DNA of 64,000 nucleotides from Deltaproteobacteria bacterium (GCA_016218915.1 JACRCQ010000041.1:1-64000); one strand, 5' to 3'. Shown: positions 32,636 to 43,663, counted from the stretch's first letter. The notes: a model not told the origin generated them from the sequence alone. Made by a program: numbers and translations.

Positions 32636-35600
32636 TCACTGCACCTGGAAGGTGGTAGAAGCGAGCACAGTCTTGGATTGCGGCTCGTAGTACGGATACG
32701 CCTGTCCGCCGCCATCGGAAGCGGTCACTGGCATGGTTGCCAGCAGCCGGTACTCGATGTCCTGGGAGCCGGATGCAGCGAGCTTGGTGAGGTACAGGGT
32801 GACCTGCTTGCCGGTGAGCTCGAAGTTCGAGAGCAACCCGGTGGTCATGTAGGCGCTGAGATCGTCGGTCTGAACCTGGAACCCAGGCGGGATGCCGAGC
32901 GTGACCAGGATCATGTTCTGCGTGGTGGTCGTGTTGTTGGTGATGTGCGCTGTGGCAGTGACCATCTCGTTGAGCGCCAGCGTGGTCTTGTCGTAGGAGA
33001 GGCTCACGGAGATCGGGCCAGGCGGCTCAGCAGGAACATTTGCCCAATCGACGTTGTAGCCGGACACGAGGTGGTAGCTCACCTTCCCGGTTCCCACGAA
33101 GCTCAGCTTGACGTCGTGCGGACCTGTGGAGATTGCGTTGCCGAGCTCCACGGTGCTCATGACGTCGGACTGGCTCGCGGTCAGGTCGAGCGTGGAGTAG
33201 GGCGTGCCGTCGAGCGAAACCTGCAAGCTTCCGACCGCTCCTTCGGTCCCCTTGGCAGCCGCGAGGATCAGGGTACGAAGGGTCCAGATCGTTGCCTGGG
33301 TGGAGCCGAAGTTGCCCATCGGATCTCTGGATGCGAGTAGGTATTCGAGGGCGCCGTTCACTGAAGGTCCGCCGCCGCGCAGGATCAGGGCGTGAGCGAT
33401 GAGCGCCGTGCTTGCCACGTTCGAGTCCTGCCCTGAGCCGTAGAAGTCGGTCTGGGTGCCGGTCGTGTCCCAATACACTTTCTTGCCATCGGTCTTCTTG
33501 GCAGCTTCGATCTGCGCGAACACCGAGCTCGTCGCCGGGTCGTTGGGCGCCACGATCTGAAGTGCATTGGCGACGATTCCGAGGGTGTAGGCATCCTGCC
33601 CCGGCTCCTGGGCCTTGGGCTTGAGGTAGGCAGCGGCATTGTCGATCGCAGTGCCCTGGTAGCCCGCAGCCTGGAGCGCCCAGAGCACGAATGCGGTGTT
33701 GCGAACCGTGCTGGTGTTGAACGAGAAGAACTCGGTCTGCTGCCCTTCCCACGAGCCGTCAGGCTTCTGCTGGCCCGCGACCCAGTTGGAGGTCCGCTGG
33801 ATCATGGCCTCGTCGACCGTGGTCACCTTTGCCATGTCCGCGAACTCCATCAGCCCAAAGGCCGTGACTGACAGGTTGGGAGCCTGATCCTGCGTGCCGA
33901 ACCAGGAGAATCCCCCACCGGGGTGCTCGAAGGTCAGCAGCCGCTGGTAGCCCGCATTGATCATCGAGTCGGCCTTCATCTGGATGGCGGGGGTGATCTG
34001 CCCTGTGTCGCTCATGTACTGCGACACGAGCACATTGGGCCACGTGGTCGACGTGGTCTGCTCGAAGCACCCAGAGGGAACCTGCAGAAGGCTGTCCATG
34101 CCCTGGACCACCTGGGACAGGAAGGCAGGGAAGACATTGACGTGCAGCCGCGGCGAGCCGGGGATCGCGTCGACCGGGAAGCTGACCTGATGCGTCGCTT
34201 CCCCTGCTGCGAGAGCTGCGGACTGGCTCGATGGGAAGGCCTTGCCGCCGGGCTCCACGCGCACCGTGCGCGCGACAGCGTCCGAAGCCTTGCTGCCGAT
34301 CGCCTTGACGGTGAGAGTCTGCAGGCCGACCTTGTCCACGCGGACCGGGAAGCGGATCCCCTTGACCTCCCCTGCCCCGAGGTCGACGGTCATGGACGTG
34401 AGGCCGAGCGGGGTGAACCAATCCGCTGCCTGCAGCTGCAGATTCACGCTCTGCGAGGTAGTCAGGTAGTTGTAGATCGCGATGGGGAACTGAAGCTCGT
34501 CGCCGCGCGTAAGCGATGCAGGGAAGTCGATGTCCACGAAGAAGTCCTGGAACACGGTGATTCCGTCGAGGCCGCCTCCGAGCTTGCCGGTTGCGGAGTT
34601 GGCCAGGGTCGACACGCGCCAGCGCGTGATGCTGTCGGCCATGGTGAGATCCACGGCGGCCTGGCCGCTTGGATCGGTGATCAGCGCAGGAGCGACGTAG
34701 AGTGTTTCCGGGAAGAACTTGCGTACGCGAGGCTCCGCGTTGCCCGTGCCACCGCCTGCGCCTCCCTGCGAGCTTCCGCCCATGCTTCCCCCGCCGGCCC
34801 CTGCGGCTCCGGACCATCCTGTGCCGGAGTCCATGCTTGCCCCGCCGCCGTATCCGCCGTTCGAGCCGTCCAGCTGCAGCTCCCAGCTGGAGAAGGTCAT
34901 GATCTGATCGTCACCCGCTCCGGGGACCTCGTCCGGCCCGGTGGTCGTCAGCTGGATGGACACTCCATAGTAGTAGGGCGACGGCGCGCACTGGTAGGGA
35001 TTGCCCCAGAAGTCCCAGAAGCTGACGCGCGCACAGATGGCCTGGCTCAGCAGCTGGTAGTACGAGCTGCCGCCGTTGCACGAGGTCTTCTGGGGAGTGC
35101 ATCCGGCCGCTGCCAGCGCTTTGCTCTCTTCGGCGGCGAGCTTGATCAGGCGAGGGAGCAGGGACTGCTTCTCTTTGGGAAAGTAGGATTGGAGGATCTG
35201 CGTGCTCTCGGAAGCGACCAGGGTCCAGCTCGAAAGCGACAGTCCCGAGGGTATCGTGTCGCCCAGGGACGCAAGGGTGGCGGCCGCCTTCTTCTGCGCA
35301 GCCTCGGCCTTGGCTGGATCCGTCGAAGTGGTCTCGGAGAAGATCAGCCCGTTCATGTCTCCGGGCGGTCCCTCTATCTCGTAGTGGGGCGTGGAGAACG
35401 CCCCTTCGAGCTCGAAGTAGGTTCGCAGCAGACCGGGCTGCGCATCGACCAGGGAGAAGACGGCTTCGTCCACGATCTGCACACCCAGCGCTGCCACCGC
35501 AGGAGCGCCGTTCTCGTCCTTGACCTGGAACGTCAGATGCGCCGCCTCCCCCGGGACGTACTGCTGCTTGTCCGTGGCGAGCGAGATGCTGAGCGAGCCG

Positions 35601-37606
35601 CTGTTGCGTACGAAGATCGTACGGCCTGTCCGGATCACGTTGCCGTCTGCGTCGACCACGTACGCCTCGATGCGGTTGGCCCCCAATCGGGAGGTGTCCA
35701 GGCTTGCGCTGAAGGAGGCAGCCCCTGCTTCCACCTTCAAGGAGCGCATGTCCACCGTCTGGCCGTTGTTGATCCAATCGACGTACACATGCCCTGTGGA
35801 AGGCGTTGCGCGCACCTCCACGACGACCGTGTCTCCGAGGCCGTAGATCGCCTTGTCGGTCCGGACCACGACGTGCTCCAGGCCCGCTTGCCCTCCAAAG
35901 GAGAAGGTCTTGCCCACGGCGGATGCGTTCTGCGGGGTCACCGTGGCAGTGAGCTGACAGCCGGATGTGCAGGTGCTTCCAGGATTCCATTGCAGCGTTG
36001 CATGCCCGTATTCGTCGGTCGTCGCGAGCAGCGGGCCTCCAGCAGGAACTGCCACGGAGACGGACGCACCGATCACGGGGCCGCCGGTCGGATCCGAGGC
36101 GAACAGATCCATGGCGTTGTCGATGTCAGGGACGATGCCGGTGGCTTCGGGCACCAGGACCAGATCGAGCCCGTCCTTGGAGACCACGAGCACCGATTCC
36201 TTCTTCACCTGTTGGGCAGCAGGGTCGGTCACTGTGGCGCGCACGTTGACCAGAGCATTGCCGTGCTCGATGGGGAGCCCCACCAGCGAGGCGGGAAGGG
36301 TGAGCTGGAACGGGAACCTTCCTTCCGCATCGGTCTTGCCCTGCACCTTCTGGAATACGGTCTCGCCCACGTCGAGCGTGGATGCCTCGATCACGACGTC
36401 AGCGACGGTGACCGGCTTGCCAAAGAAGTAGTCGGCCTTGACGAGGCCGTCCACGGTCTGTCCAGGGAGATACCAGGGCTTGTCCGTGGTGATGTCGGCC
36501 TTGAACTTGGGCAAGGCGTAAGGGGCGACCTTGACGGTCTTCTCCGCTGCGGTGTCGGCCACCGTGGTCTTGATCTTGAAGTCACCCTGGTTGAGGACCG
36601 AGCCGAGCTGGAAGGTGGTCGAGGCGATGCCGTAGGCGTCGGTCTTGCCGCTGCGCTTGAAGATCTTGTTGCCTTTTCCGTCGAAGACCTCGAAGACCGC
36701 AGCCTGATCGACGAGCGGCGCATTGCCCTCGCGCTGCAGGGTCAGGCTGCGGATGTGGATCACCTGTCCGGGCTGGTAGATCGGCTTGTCGCTGGTGAGC
36801 AGCACCTTGGGCCCGGGCTCATGGACCGCGAATGCGCCCTGCAGCTGGGTCTGGGTTGCCTGTGCGGCCATCGAGGCCTCGATGCTGAAGCTGCCGACAC
36901 CGGAGGGAGCGAAGTCGTACACTGCATCTCCCAGCGGGCCAGTGGTCAGGACGCGCGAATCGACTACCGCATTGTCGAGCAGGAGCCGGAGCGTGACGGG
37001 CATGTCTGGCAGCGGCGTGTGTGCCACGGGGTTCTGCGCCCTGACGCGCCAGGCCGCGCTCTTGCCCTTGGCAATATCTGCGGGTCCGTCGAACAGCAGC
37101 TCGTAGGGCGGCACAACCGCGCGAACGCTCCGGGTCACCACCAGCCCTGTGGGAGTGCCGTCGTCGATCCGAACCACGTACCGCACCAGCTCCGACTGCT
37201 TCGCGAACGAATCCGGCAGCAGGAGCTCTGCGGTGGAGATCGCCTCGCCCCCTGCAGGAAGAGCGTAGGCTGCGGTCGTCGTATTCAGCGTGTTGCTGCC
37301 ATCCACGATTCGCAGTGCGACGTTGAGGGTGCCCTGCTGAGGGACGGAGCTGAGCGATTGAATCGGAATGCTCAGGAGCAGCTTTCCGTCCTTCGCTGTG
37401 CCGGTGAGCTTCTTCTCGTCGATCTTGAGCACGCCGTTGCTCGGCACATCGGGATGTCCGGAGAACTCCGGGTTGGCCGGGGTTGCGGGACTGCCTGCGT
37501 CGCCCGACCCGCAGCCTCCGCCAGACAATCCCATGGCGATGAGAGCGATGAGGAGGCACGGGGCAAGGCTGCGCACACGTGGCATGGAGAGCTGGATGTG
37601 TCTCAT
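32636..37606 (-). CDS. bacterial alpha-2-macroglobulin (thioester type) lipoprotein
   Basis: 1656-residue lipoprotein (signal with LSGGGC). It matches the length of E. coli YfhM-type bacterial macroglobulins, which trap proteases in the periplasm or at the surface. MG-type beta-sandwich domains run through residues about 50-850 (IYQPGQVIHIRSL, TTDKPWYLPGQTV, DKQQYVPGEAAHL). A Gly/Ser-rich region at about 915-955 (SMDSGTGWSGAAGAGGG) replaces a conventional bait segment. The thioester is C1180-F-E-Q1183 (PSGCFEQTTSTTWPN), inside a thioester domain with GGFSWFG and NVASTALIAHAL. A final Ig-like domain closes the chain. The start at 37606 has AGGTAGGA just upstream. The usual partner PBP1c is absent nearby. 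A 4-kb antisense open frame over it is a codon-bias artefact. Confidence 0.93.
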   Translation of the reverse strand: MRHIQLSMPRVRSLAPCLLIALIAMGLSGGGCGSGDAGSPATPANPEFSGHPDVPSNGVLKIDEKKLTGTAKDGKLLLSIPIQSLSSVPQQGTLNVALRIVDGSNTLNTTTAAYALPAGGEAISTAELLLPDSFAKQSELVRYVVRIDDGTPTGLVVTRSVRAVVPPYELLFDGPADIAKGKSAAWRVRAQNPVAHTPLPDMPVTLRLLLDNAVVDSRVLTTGPLGDAVYDFAPSGVGSFSIEASMAAQATQTQLQGAFAVHEPGPKVLLTSDKPIYQPGQVIHIRSLTLQREGNAPLVDQAAVFEVFDGKGNKIFKRSGKTDAYGIASTTFQLGSVLNQGDFKIKTTVADTAAEKTVKVAPYALPKFKADITTDKPWYLPGQTVDGLVKADYFFGKPVTVADVVIEASTLDVGETVFQKVQGKTDAEGRFPFQLTLPASLVGLPIEHGNALVNVRATVTDPAAQQVKKESVLVVSKDGLDLVLVPEATGIVPDIDNAMDLFASDPTGGPVIGASVSVAVPAGGPLLATTDEYGHATLQWNPGSTCTSGCQLTATVTPQNASAVGKTFSFGGQAGLEHVVVRTDKAIYGLGDTVVVEVRATPSTGHVYVDWINNGQTVDMRSLKVEAGAASFSASLDTSRLGANRIEAYVVDADGNVIRTGRTIFVRNSGSLSISLATDKQQYVPGEAAHLTFQVKDENGAPAVAALGVQIVDEAVFSLVDAQPGLLRTYFELEGAFSTPHYEIEGPPGDMNGLIFSETTSTDPAKAEAAQKKAAATLASLGDTIPSGLSLSSWTLVASESTQILQSYFPKEKQSLLPRLIKLAAEESKALAAAGCTPQKTSCNGGSSYYQLLSQAICARVSFWDFWGNPYQCAPSPYYYGVSIQLTTTGPDEVPGAGDDQIMTFSSWELQLDGSNGGYGGGASMDSGTGWSGAAGAGGGSMGGSSQGGAGGGTGNAEPRVRKFFPETLYVAPALITDPSGQAAVDLTMADSITRWRVSTLANSATGKLGGGLDGITVFQDFFVDIDFPASLTRGDELQFPIAIYNYLTTSQSVNLQLQAADWFTPLGLTSMTVDLGAGEVKGIRFPVRVDKVGLQTLTVKAIGSKASDAVARTVRVEPGGKAFPSSQSAALAAGEATHQVSFPVDAIPGSPRLHVNVFPAFLSQVVQGMDSLLQVPSGCFEQTTSTTWPNVLVSQYMSDTGQITPAIQMKADSMINAGYQRLLTFEHPGGGFSWFGTQDQAPNLSVTAFGLMEFADMAKVTTVDEAMIQRTSNWVAGQQKPDGSWEGQQTEFFSFNTSTVRNTAFVLWALQAAGYQGTAIDNAAAYLKPKAQEPGQDAYTLGIVANALQIVAPNDPATSSVFAQIEAAKKTDGKKVYWDTTGTQTDFYGSGQDSNVASTALIAHALILRGGGPSVNGALEYLLASRDPMGNFGSTQATIWTLRTLILAAAKGTEGAVGSLQVSLDGTPYSTLDLTASQSDVMSTVELGNAISTGPHDVKLSFVGTGKVSYHLVSGYNVDWANVPAEPPGPISVSLSYDKTTLALNEMVTATAHITNNTTTTQNMILVTLGIPPGFQVQTDDLSAYMTTGLLSNFELTGKQVTLYLTKLAASGSQDIEYRLLATMPVTASDGGGQAYPYYEPQSKTVLASTTFQVQ

Positions 37607-37869
37607 GTTCCTACCTCGGTGGTTGGCACAGGTCAGCGCCAACCGGGCAGGCATGTGCAAGTCCGGGGCCACAGACAGCAGTGTCGATCCGCGGCACGAT
37701 TCAGCTGCGAAGATCGACGGCGTCGCAGGGAGCGTGCGCCTGAGATTCGACACAGTGTGGCACAGTCGGGGGCGAAGCCGAGTCCTCGTCAGCGCGTCTC
37801 GTTGACAACAGGTCATCGTCGATGTGTGATTGCAGGTTGCGCGACCACGCAGCGCGAGGGAGAGGAGCC

Positions 37870-38229
37870 ATGGGCAAGGGAGACGAGGCGGGCGACGAAG
37901 CGGGCGCCGGCAAGCGGGGCGAGGCAACGTCGAAAGCGGAGCACTTCCCCATGCCTGCCACGAGACCGCCGGATTCGATGACCCCGCTCGAGGCGGTCAT
38001 ACCTTCCCAGATCCCATCGCAGCTGGTGATGCTGTCGCAGGGGGCGTTAGCGGGCCGAGAGCGCCCGACCACGGTGTGCTCCACGTGTCGCGCCGAGGTC
38101 CCGGCCGGCAGGTTCTGCGAGCAGTGCGGTTGCTCTCTGGCGCCTGCGAAATCGTTCTGCGACCAGTGCGGCGCCAAGCTGAGACCTGAAGCGAAGTTCT
38201 GCACGCAATGCGCTGCCCCGACGCGGTGA
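37870..38229 (+). CDS. double zinc-ribbon protein
   Basis: 119-residue soluble protein. Residues 1-65 are a disordered Gly/Glu/Ala-rich stretch. The C-terminal half holds four CxxC knuckles in the order CSTC, CEQC, CDQC and CTQC, spaced like two consecutive zinc ribbons (DZR type). These usually mediate protein or nucleic-acid contacts; no fused catalytic domain is present. AGAGGAG just upstream supports the ATG at 37870 over the earlier frame start. It lies 263 bp from the divergent macroglobulin gene and 60 bp before folK, with which it may share a transcript. Confidence 0.8.
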   Translation: MGKGDEAGDEAGAGKRGEATSKAEHFPMPATRPPDSMTPLEAVIPSQIPSQLVMLSQGALAGRERPTTVCSTCRAEVPAGRFCEQCGCSLAPAKSFCDQCGAKLRPEAKFCTQCAAPTR

Positions 38230-38289
38230 CAGGCGACCGGGCATGGTTTGGCTTGCGTTTGTCGACGGCCAGCAGCACAGTCCGCGGCC

Positions 38290-38841
38290 ATGCTCGCCCC
38301 TGGGCTGCGTCGCGCGGTCTTCGGAATCGGCTCCAATCTTGGGGACCGGGTGAGCTACGTACGGCTGGCGGTATCGGATCTTCGAGGGCTGCCTGGGATG
38401 CACGGGGCTGTCCGGTCGCAGCTGTACGAGACGGCGCCGGTGGGCGGGCCAGCGCAGGGCGACTACATCAACGCGGCGCTGCTGGTGCACACGGCGTGGA
38501 GCGCGAGGTGCCTGCTGGAGGTAGCGCTGGAGATCGAGCTTCTGCACGGGCGGGTACGGGGCGAGCGCAACGGGCCGCGCACTCTCGATATTGATCTGCT
38601 GTGGGTGGAAGGCGAAGTGGTGGACGAGCCATCGCTGACGGTGCCCCATCCGCGGCTGCTGGAGCGTGCGTTTGCGCTGATCCCGCTGCTGGAGGTTGCG
38701 CCGGACGCGTGCGATCCGGTTTCGGGGAGGCCGATGGCGAGCTGGGGGCGCGGGCTGGATCTGCGAGGAATCCGGGGGGTTGGAGGGGCCGGGCCGGTGC
38801 CGTGGGCGGCTGAGGGGCGAGAGTGCGGCCCGGTTGCGTGA
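38290..38841 (+). CDS. folK: 2-amino-4-hydroxy-6-hydroxymethyldihydropteridine pyrophosphokinase
   Basis: 183-residue HPPK, which transfers pyrophosphate from ATP to 6-hydroxymethyl-7,8-dihydropterin in folate synthesis. The family landmarks are FGIGSNLGDR at the N-terminus, YETAPVGG...GDYINAA, the signature RNGPRTLDIDLLW with its two metal-binding Asp, and VPHPRLLERAFALIPLLEV. The C-terminus carries about 30 extra Gly/Arg-rich residues of no known role. The start at 38290 places GIGSNLG at the normal distance; the frame opens at 38248 but that part is Arg/Ala-rich. No other folate gene is adjacent. An intrinsic terminator follows directly. Confidence 0.95.
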   Translation: MLAPGLRRAVFGIGSNLGDRVSYVRLAVSDLRGLPGMHGAVRSQLYETAPVGGPAQGDYINAALLVHTAWSARCLLEVALEIELLHGRVRGERNGPRTLDIDLLWVEGEVVDEPSLTVPHPRLLERAFALIPLLEVAPDACDPVSGRPMASWGRGLDLRGIRGVGGAGPVPWAAEGRECGPVA

Positions 38842-38844
38842 CCC

Positions 38845-38876
38845 GGACCCGCTTTGGTCGCGGATCCCTTTTTTTT
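38845..38876 (+). terminator. Rho-independent terminator after folK
   Basis: GGACCCGC (38845-38852) pairs with GCGGATCC (38860-38867) with one A-C mismatch and a 7-nt loop, followed by CTTTTTTTT. It begins 3 nt after the folK stop and is the clearest intrinsic terminator in the window, isolating folK from the ATP synthase operon. A small perfect inverted repeat TAGCG-T-CGCTA (38897-38907) lies in the following operon leader. Confidence 0.85.
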
Positions 38877-39009
38877 CAGCGCGTTTCGCCGTGTTTTAGC
38901 GTCGCTAGACACACACGAATGGAAGTGTTAGACGCCGCGCGGCGACGCGCGTCACCTTCCGTGCCTTTCGCACGGGGTGTGGGCGGTTGAACAGTGCCGG
39001 TCAATCATC

Positions 39010-39516
39010 ATGGTAGCGAGCGACATTTACAGTAGCGCCTGTGCATCGCTGATGGCTGGCTCGCAGCACGCGAGCGGCGGCGGGGTGAACGTTGACTTCG
39101 ACAAGTCGGTCATCCTGCAGTTCATCGCCTTCATCGTGCTGTTCATCATCATCAAACCGCTGCTTCTCGATCCGTTCCTCAAGATGATCGAAGAGCGCGA
39201 AAAGCGCACGGAGGGAGCGAAGACCGACGCGCGCACGATGGATGAACGTGCCGGTGAGATCTTCAAGCGCTACGAGTCCGAGCTGGACAAGGTGCGCAAG
39301 GTTGCGGCGGAGGAACGCGAGACCTTGCGTGTCGACGGCCAGAAGCTCGAGGCTCGCATGCTGGAGGAGACCCGGCTGGAGGCCGCGCGGATCGCCGCAG
39401 AAGGCAAGGCAGCGATCGCCAAGGAAGCGGACGACATTCGGATCGAGCTTGGCAAGAGCTCTGGCGCGATTGCGACCGAGATCGTGGGCCGCGTGCTCGG
39501 AAGGGGTGTTTCGTGA
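39010..39516 (+). CDS. F0F1 ATP synthase subunit b'
   Basis: 168-residue membrane subunit of the F0 peripheral stalk. An N-terminal polar stretch is followed by the single membrane helix KSVILQFIAFIVLFIIIKPLLLDPFL and a long charged coiled coil (MIEEREKRTEGAKTDARTM to GRVLGRG), normal for b/b' subunits. The start at 39010 is the first ATG before the helix; ATG 39052 is possible. It has a shorter, simpler N-terminus than the next gene's product, so the pair would form a b'b heterodimer as in several proteobacteria. The stop overlaps the next start as TGATG. Confidence 0.9.
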   Translation: MVASDIYSSACASLMAGSQHASGGGVNVDFDKSVILQFIAFIVLFIIIKPLLLDPFLKMIEEREKRTEGAKTDARTMDERAGEIFKRYESELDKVRKVAAEERETLRVDGQKLEARMLEETRLEAARIAAEGKAAIAKEADDIRIELGKSSGAIATEIVGRVLGRGVS

Positions 39517-40379
39517 TGGCCCGTCGCACATTCTGCGCGCTCGCGATCGCGGTGCTCGCCTACGGTGCGCCGGCACTCGCACAGCACGCACCACCGCCAG
39601 CGCAGCACGGTCCGCCCCCGGCGCAGCATGGTCCGCTGCCGGCACAGCACGGGCCGGGCGCGCAGCGGGGACCCACCCCACCGCACGGGCCGTCCTCTGC
39701 TCCGCATGGCCCCTCGGGCGCGCAGCATCCGTCCGCCGAGGGAGAGCATGGGCCGGGCAAGGGCGCGCATCACGCGGACCCGAACGATCCTCCCAAGCCG
39801 ATCAACTGGTACCACGGCTTCATCGGCAAGAAGGAAGGGGTGGAGCCTTCGCTGTTGTGGCGCAGGCCTGACGAGGACGCTCCCTATCTGGCTGCGGTCC
39901 TGAACTTCCTGGTGTTCGCGTGGATCCTGGTGAAGTTCGGGAAGAAGCCGCTGCAGGACGGGCTGACGAAGCGCAAGGAAGGGATCCTGCGCGACATCGA
40001 GGCAGCCCAGAAGATGCGCGATGAAGCGCAGAAGCGGCTCAAGCAGTACGAGAAGAAGCTCGACCACATCGACAAGGAGATCGAGCGCATCCGCACGGAC
40101 TTCCGCGAGCAGGGTGAGCGCGACAAGCAGCGCATCATCAAGGAGGCCGAGGAGAAGCGCGAGCGGATGCTCAAGGACGCCTCGTTCCTCATCGATCAGG
40201 AGGTCAAGCAGATGCGGGTGGAGCTGCTGCGCGAGACCGTCGATGCCGCGGTCAAGGCAGCGGAAGAGGTCCTTCGCAACAAGATCACGGCCGACGATCA
40301 CGATCGTCTGGCCGAGCAGTTCCTCAAGCAGCTTGCCGCTTCGCGCGGCGCCTCCATCAGCAAGGTAGGCAGCGCATGA
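39516..40379 (+). CDS. atpF: F0F1 ATP synthase subunit b with His/Pro-rich N-terminal extension
   Basis: 287-residue peripheral-stalk subunit. It starts with a signal-like hydrophobic segment (TFCALAIAVLAYGAPALA), then a 45-residue low-complexity stretch of HGPPPAQHGP-type repeats rich in His, Pro, Gly and Gln. A linker follows, then the membrane helix LAAVLNFLVFAWILVKFG and a long coiled coil (KKLDHIDKEIERIRTD, EEKRERMLKDASF) as expected for b. Signal-peptide-bearing b subunits occur in deltaproteobacteria-like groups, but the His/Pro repeat is unusual and would face the periplasm if the signal is used. GTG 39513 is an in-frame alternative. Coupled to b' upstream and delta downstream (4-nt ATGA overlap). 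Confidence 0.9.
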   Translation: MARRTFCALAIAVLAYGAPALAQHAPPPAQHGPPPAQHGPLPAQHGPGAQRGPTPPHGPSSAPHGPSGAQHPSAEGEHGPGKGAHHADPNDPPKPINWYHGFIGKKEGVEPSLLWRRPDEDAPYLAAVLNFLVFAWILVKFGKKPLQDGLTKRKEGILRDIEAAQKMRDEAQKRLKQYEKKLDHIDKEIERIRTDFREQGERDKQRIIKEAEEKRERMLKDASFLIDQEVKQMRVELLRETVDAAVKAAEEVLRNKITADDHDRLAEQFLKQLAASRGASISKVGSA

Positions 40380-40918
40380 GCATCGAGACGGTAGCGAGCC
40401 GGTATGCGCACGCCCTGTTGGAGATCGGGGTGGAGACCAACTCCCTGCAGCCGATCACCGAGCAGATGGCCGAGCTGGCGAAGGCCTACCAGACCAGCGC
40501 CGAGCTGCGCGCGGTGATCTCCAATCCGCTGGTGAGCCTGGCCGATCGCGAAGCGGTCCTGACCGACATCTGCGCGAAGATGGGCGTGCTGCCCGTGGTC
40601 AAGAACACGCTGCGCATGCTCGTGCAGCGCAAGCGCATGGCGATCCTTCCGGCCATGTCCCGCTCGCTGCGCAAGCTGGCCGACGAGCACGCCAAGGTGG
40701 TGCGTGCCGAGGTATCGAGCGCCAAGGCGCTCTCCGACGACTACGTCCGGCGGCTCCAGAGCGAGATCGAGAAGCTGACCGGACGCAAGGTGCTTCTCGA
40801 ACGCAAGGTGGATCCGGCGCTCATCGCCGGTGTTGTGACGCGCGTGGGCGACCTGGTGATCGACGGATCGCTTCGCACACGTCTCGTGGATCTCAAGGCA
40901 CAGCTTCTTTCCAGCTAG
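40376..40918 (+). CDS. atpH: F0F1 ATP synthase subunit delta
   Basis: 180-residue delta (OSCP) subunit that joins the peripheral stalk to the top of the F1 head. The family pattern is clear: ASRYAHALLEIG at the start, the six-helix N-terminal domain (LSNP-type PLVSLADREAVL), and the C-terminal VRAEVSSAKALSDDYVRRL...GRKVLLERKVDPALIAGVVTRVGDLVIDGSLRTRL. Length is normal. The ATG overlaps the b-subunit stop by 4 nt. Confidence 0.95.
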   Translation: MSIETVASRYAHALLEIGVETNSLQPITEQMAELAKAYQTSAELRAVISNPLVSLADREAVLTDICAKMGVLPVVKNTLRMLVQRKRMAILPAMSRSLRKLADEHAKVVRAEVSSAKALSDDYVRRLQSEIEKLTGRKVLLERKVDPALIAGVVTRVGDLVIDGSLRTRLVDLKAQLLSS

Positions 40919-40954
40919 CTACGTAACGAATCCTCTGCCCCAAGCGAGGGAACG

Positions 40955-42715
<1,761 letters not shown>

Positions 42716-42722
42716 GCGCGCC

Positions 42723-43625
42723 ATGCCTTCGCTCAAGGCCATTCGCAAGAGAATCGCGAGCGTCAAGTCGACGCAGAAGATCACGCGCGCCATGAAGATG
42801 GTCGCCGGCGCGCGCCTCAACCGTGCGCAGCAGCGCATCCTGGCGCTCCGCCCCTATGCGGTGAAGACCCACGAAGCGCTGGAGCGCTGCACCGCACAGA
42901 AGGGCGACAATGCCGGAGTCGGGGAGAAGCCGGCGCATCCGCTGCTCGCGCATCGCCCCGAGAAGTCCGTGCTCATGCTGGTGCTCACCAGCGACCGCGG
43001 CCTGTGCGGCGCGTTCAACACCAACATCAACAAGCGCGCCGAGCGCGAGTGGCACAGCCGCAAGGACCGCGGCCAGAACATCCAGCTGGCGCTCGTGGGA
43101 CGCAAAGCCCGCGACTACTTCCGCCGCCGCAATGGCCCTGTGTTCCACGACTTCCCTGGCATCTGGGAGAAGCTGGACATCGAAAGCGCGCGCCTGGTCG
43201 CCAAGACCCTGATCGACCCGTTCCTCAAGGGCGAGTTCGACGCGATCTACCTCGTGTACAACGAGTTCAAGAGCGCGATGACCCAGCGTGTGGTGGTGGA
43301 GTCGCTGCTGCCGGTGCAATCGATGGATGCCGAGCAGGAGGGGGCACATACGCACCGCTCTCTCGACGAGTTCACGTTCGAGCCGGGGCGCGAAGCGCTG
43401 CTCGAGCGGCTGGTGCCGATGTACGTGGAGATCAGCATTCTGCGAGCGCTCTACGAGTCGCAGGCGAGCGAGTTCGGCGCCCGGATGACCGCCATGGACT
43501 CGGCGACCAAGAACGCCAAGGAGATCATCGACACGCTGACGCTGCAGTACAACCGCGCGCGTCAGGCAGCGATCACCAAGGAGCTCATGGAGATCCTGGG
43601 CGGGGCCGAAGCGCTCAAGGGGTGA
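42723..43625 (+). CDS. atpG: F0F1 ATP synthase subunit gamma
   Basis: 300-residue gamma subunit, the central rotor shaft. The N-terminal helix KAIRKRIASVKSTQKITRAMKMVA and the C-terminal helix MTAMDSATKNAKEIIDTLTLQYNRARQAAITKELMEI are the two coiled-coil strands, with SDRGLCGAFN in the middle Rossmann-like domain. Length is normal. The operon ends here: beta and epsilon do not follow, and a unrelated gene on the opposite strand comes next. Confidence 0.96.
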   Translation: MPSLKAIRKRIASVKSTQKITRAMKMVAGARLNRAQQRILALRPYAVKTHEALERCTAQKGDNAGVGEKPAHPLLAHRPEKSVLMLVLTSDRGLCGAFNTNINKRAEREWHSRKDRGQNIQLALVGRKARDYFRRRNGPVFHDFPGIWEKLDIESARLVAKTLIDPFLKGEFDAIYLVYNEFKSAMTQRVVVESLLPVQSMDAEQEGAHTHRSLDEFTFEPGREALLERLVPMYVEISILRALYESQASEFGARMTAMDSATKNAKEIIDTLTLQYNRARQAAITKELMEILGGAEALKG

Positions 43626-43635
43626 CGGAGCACAC

Positions 43636-43663
43636 CCGCTCGGGGATCGAGTGTGCCGAGCGG
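43636..43663 (+). terminator. possible hairpin terminator of the ATP synthase operon
   Basis: CCGCTCGG (43636-43643) and CCGAGCGG (43656-43663) are perfect 8-bp arms with a 12-nt loop, 10 nt after the atpG stop and between convergent genes. There is no T-run, and an alternative pairing (GCACAC at 43630-43635 with GTGTGC at 43651-43656) is possible, so the terminator role is tentative. Confidence 0.4.

Noticed and set aside
33923-37981. 4-kb open frame antisense to the macroglobulin gene
   Set aside because: It is Arg/His/Gly/Ala-rich with no domain, and the opposite strand encodes a complete, recognisable protein. Such frames arise from high-GC third positions.
38842-39009. A short gene or tRNA before the ATP synthase operon
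   Set aside because: The region holds the folK terminator and an operon leader; no cloverleaf or coding frame was found.
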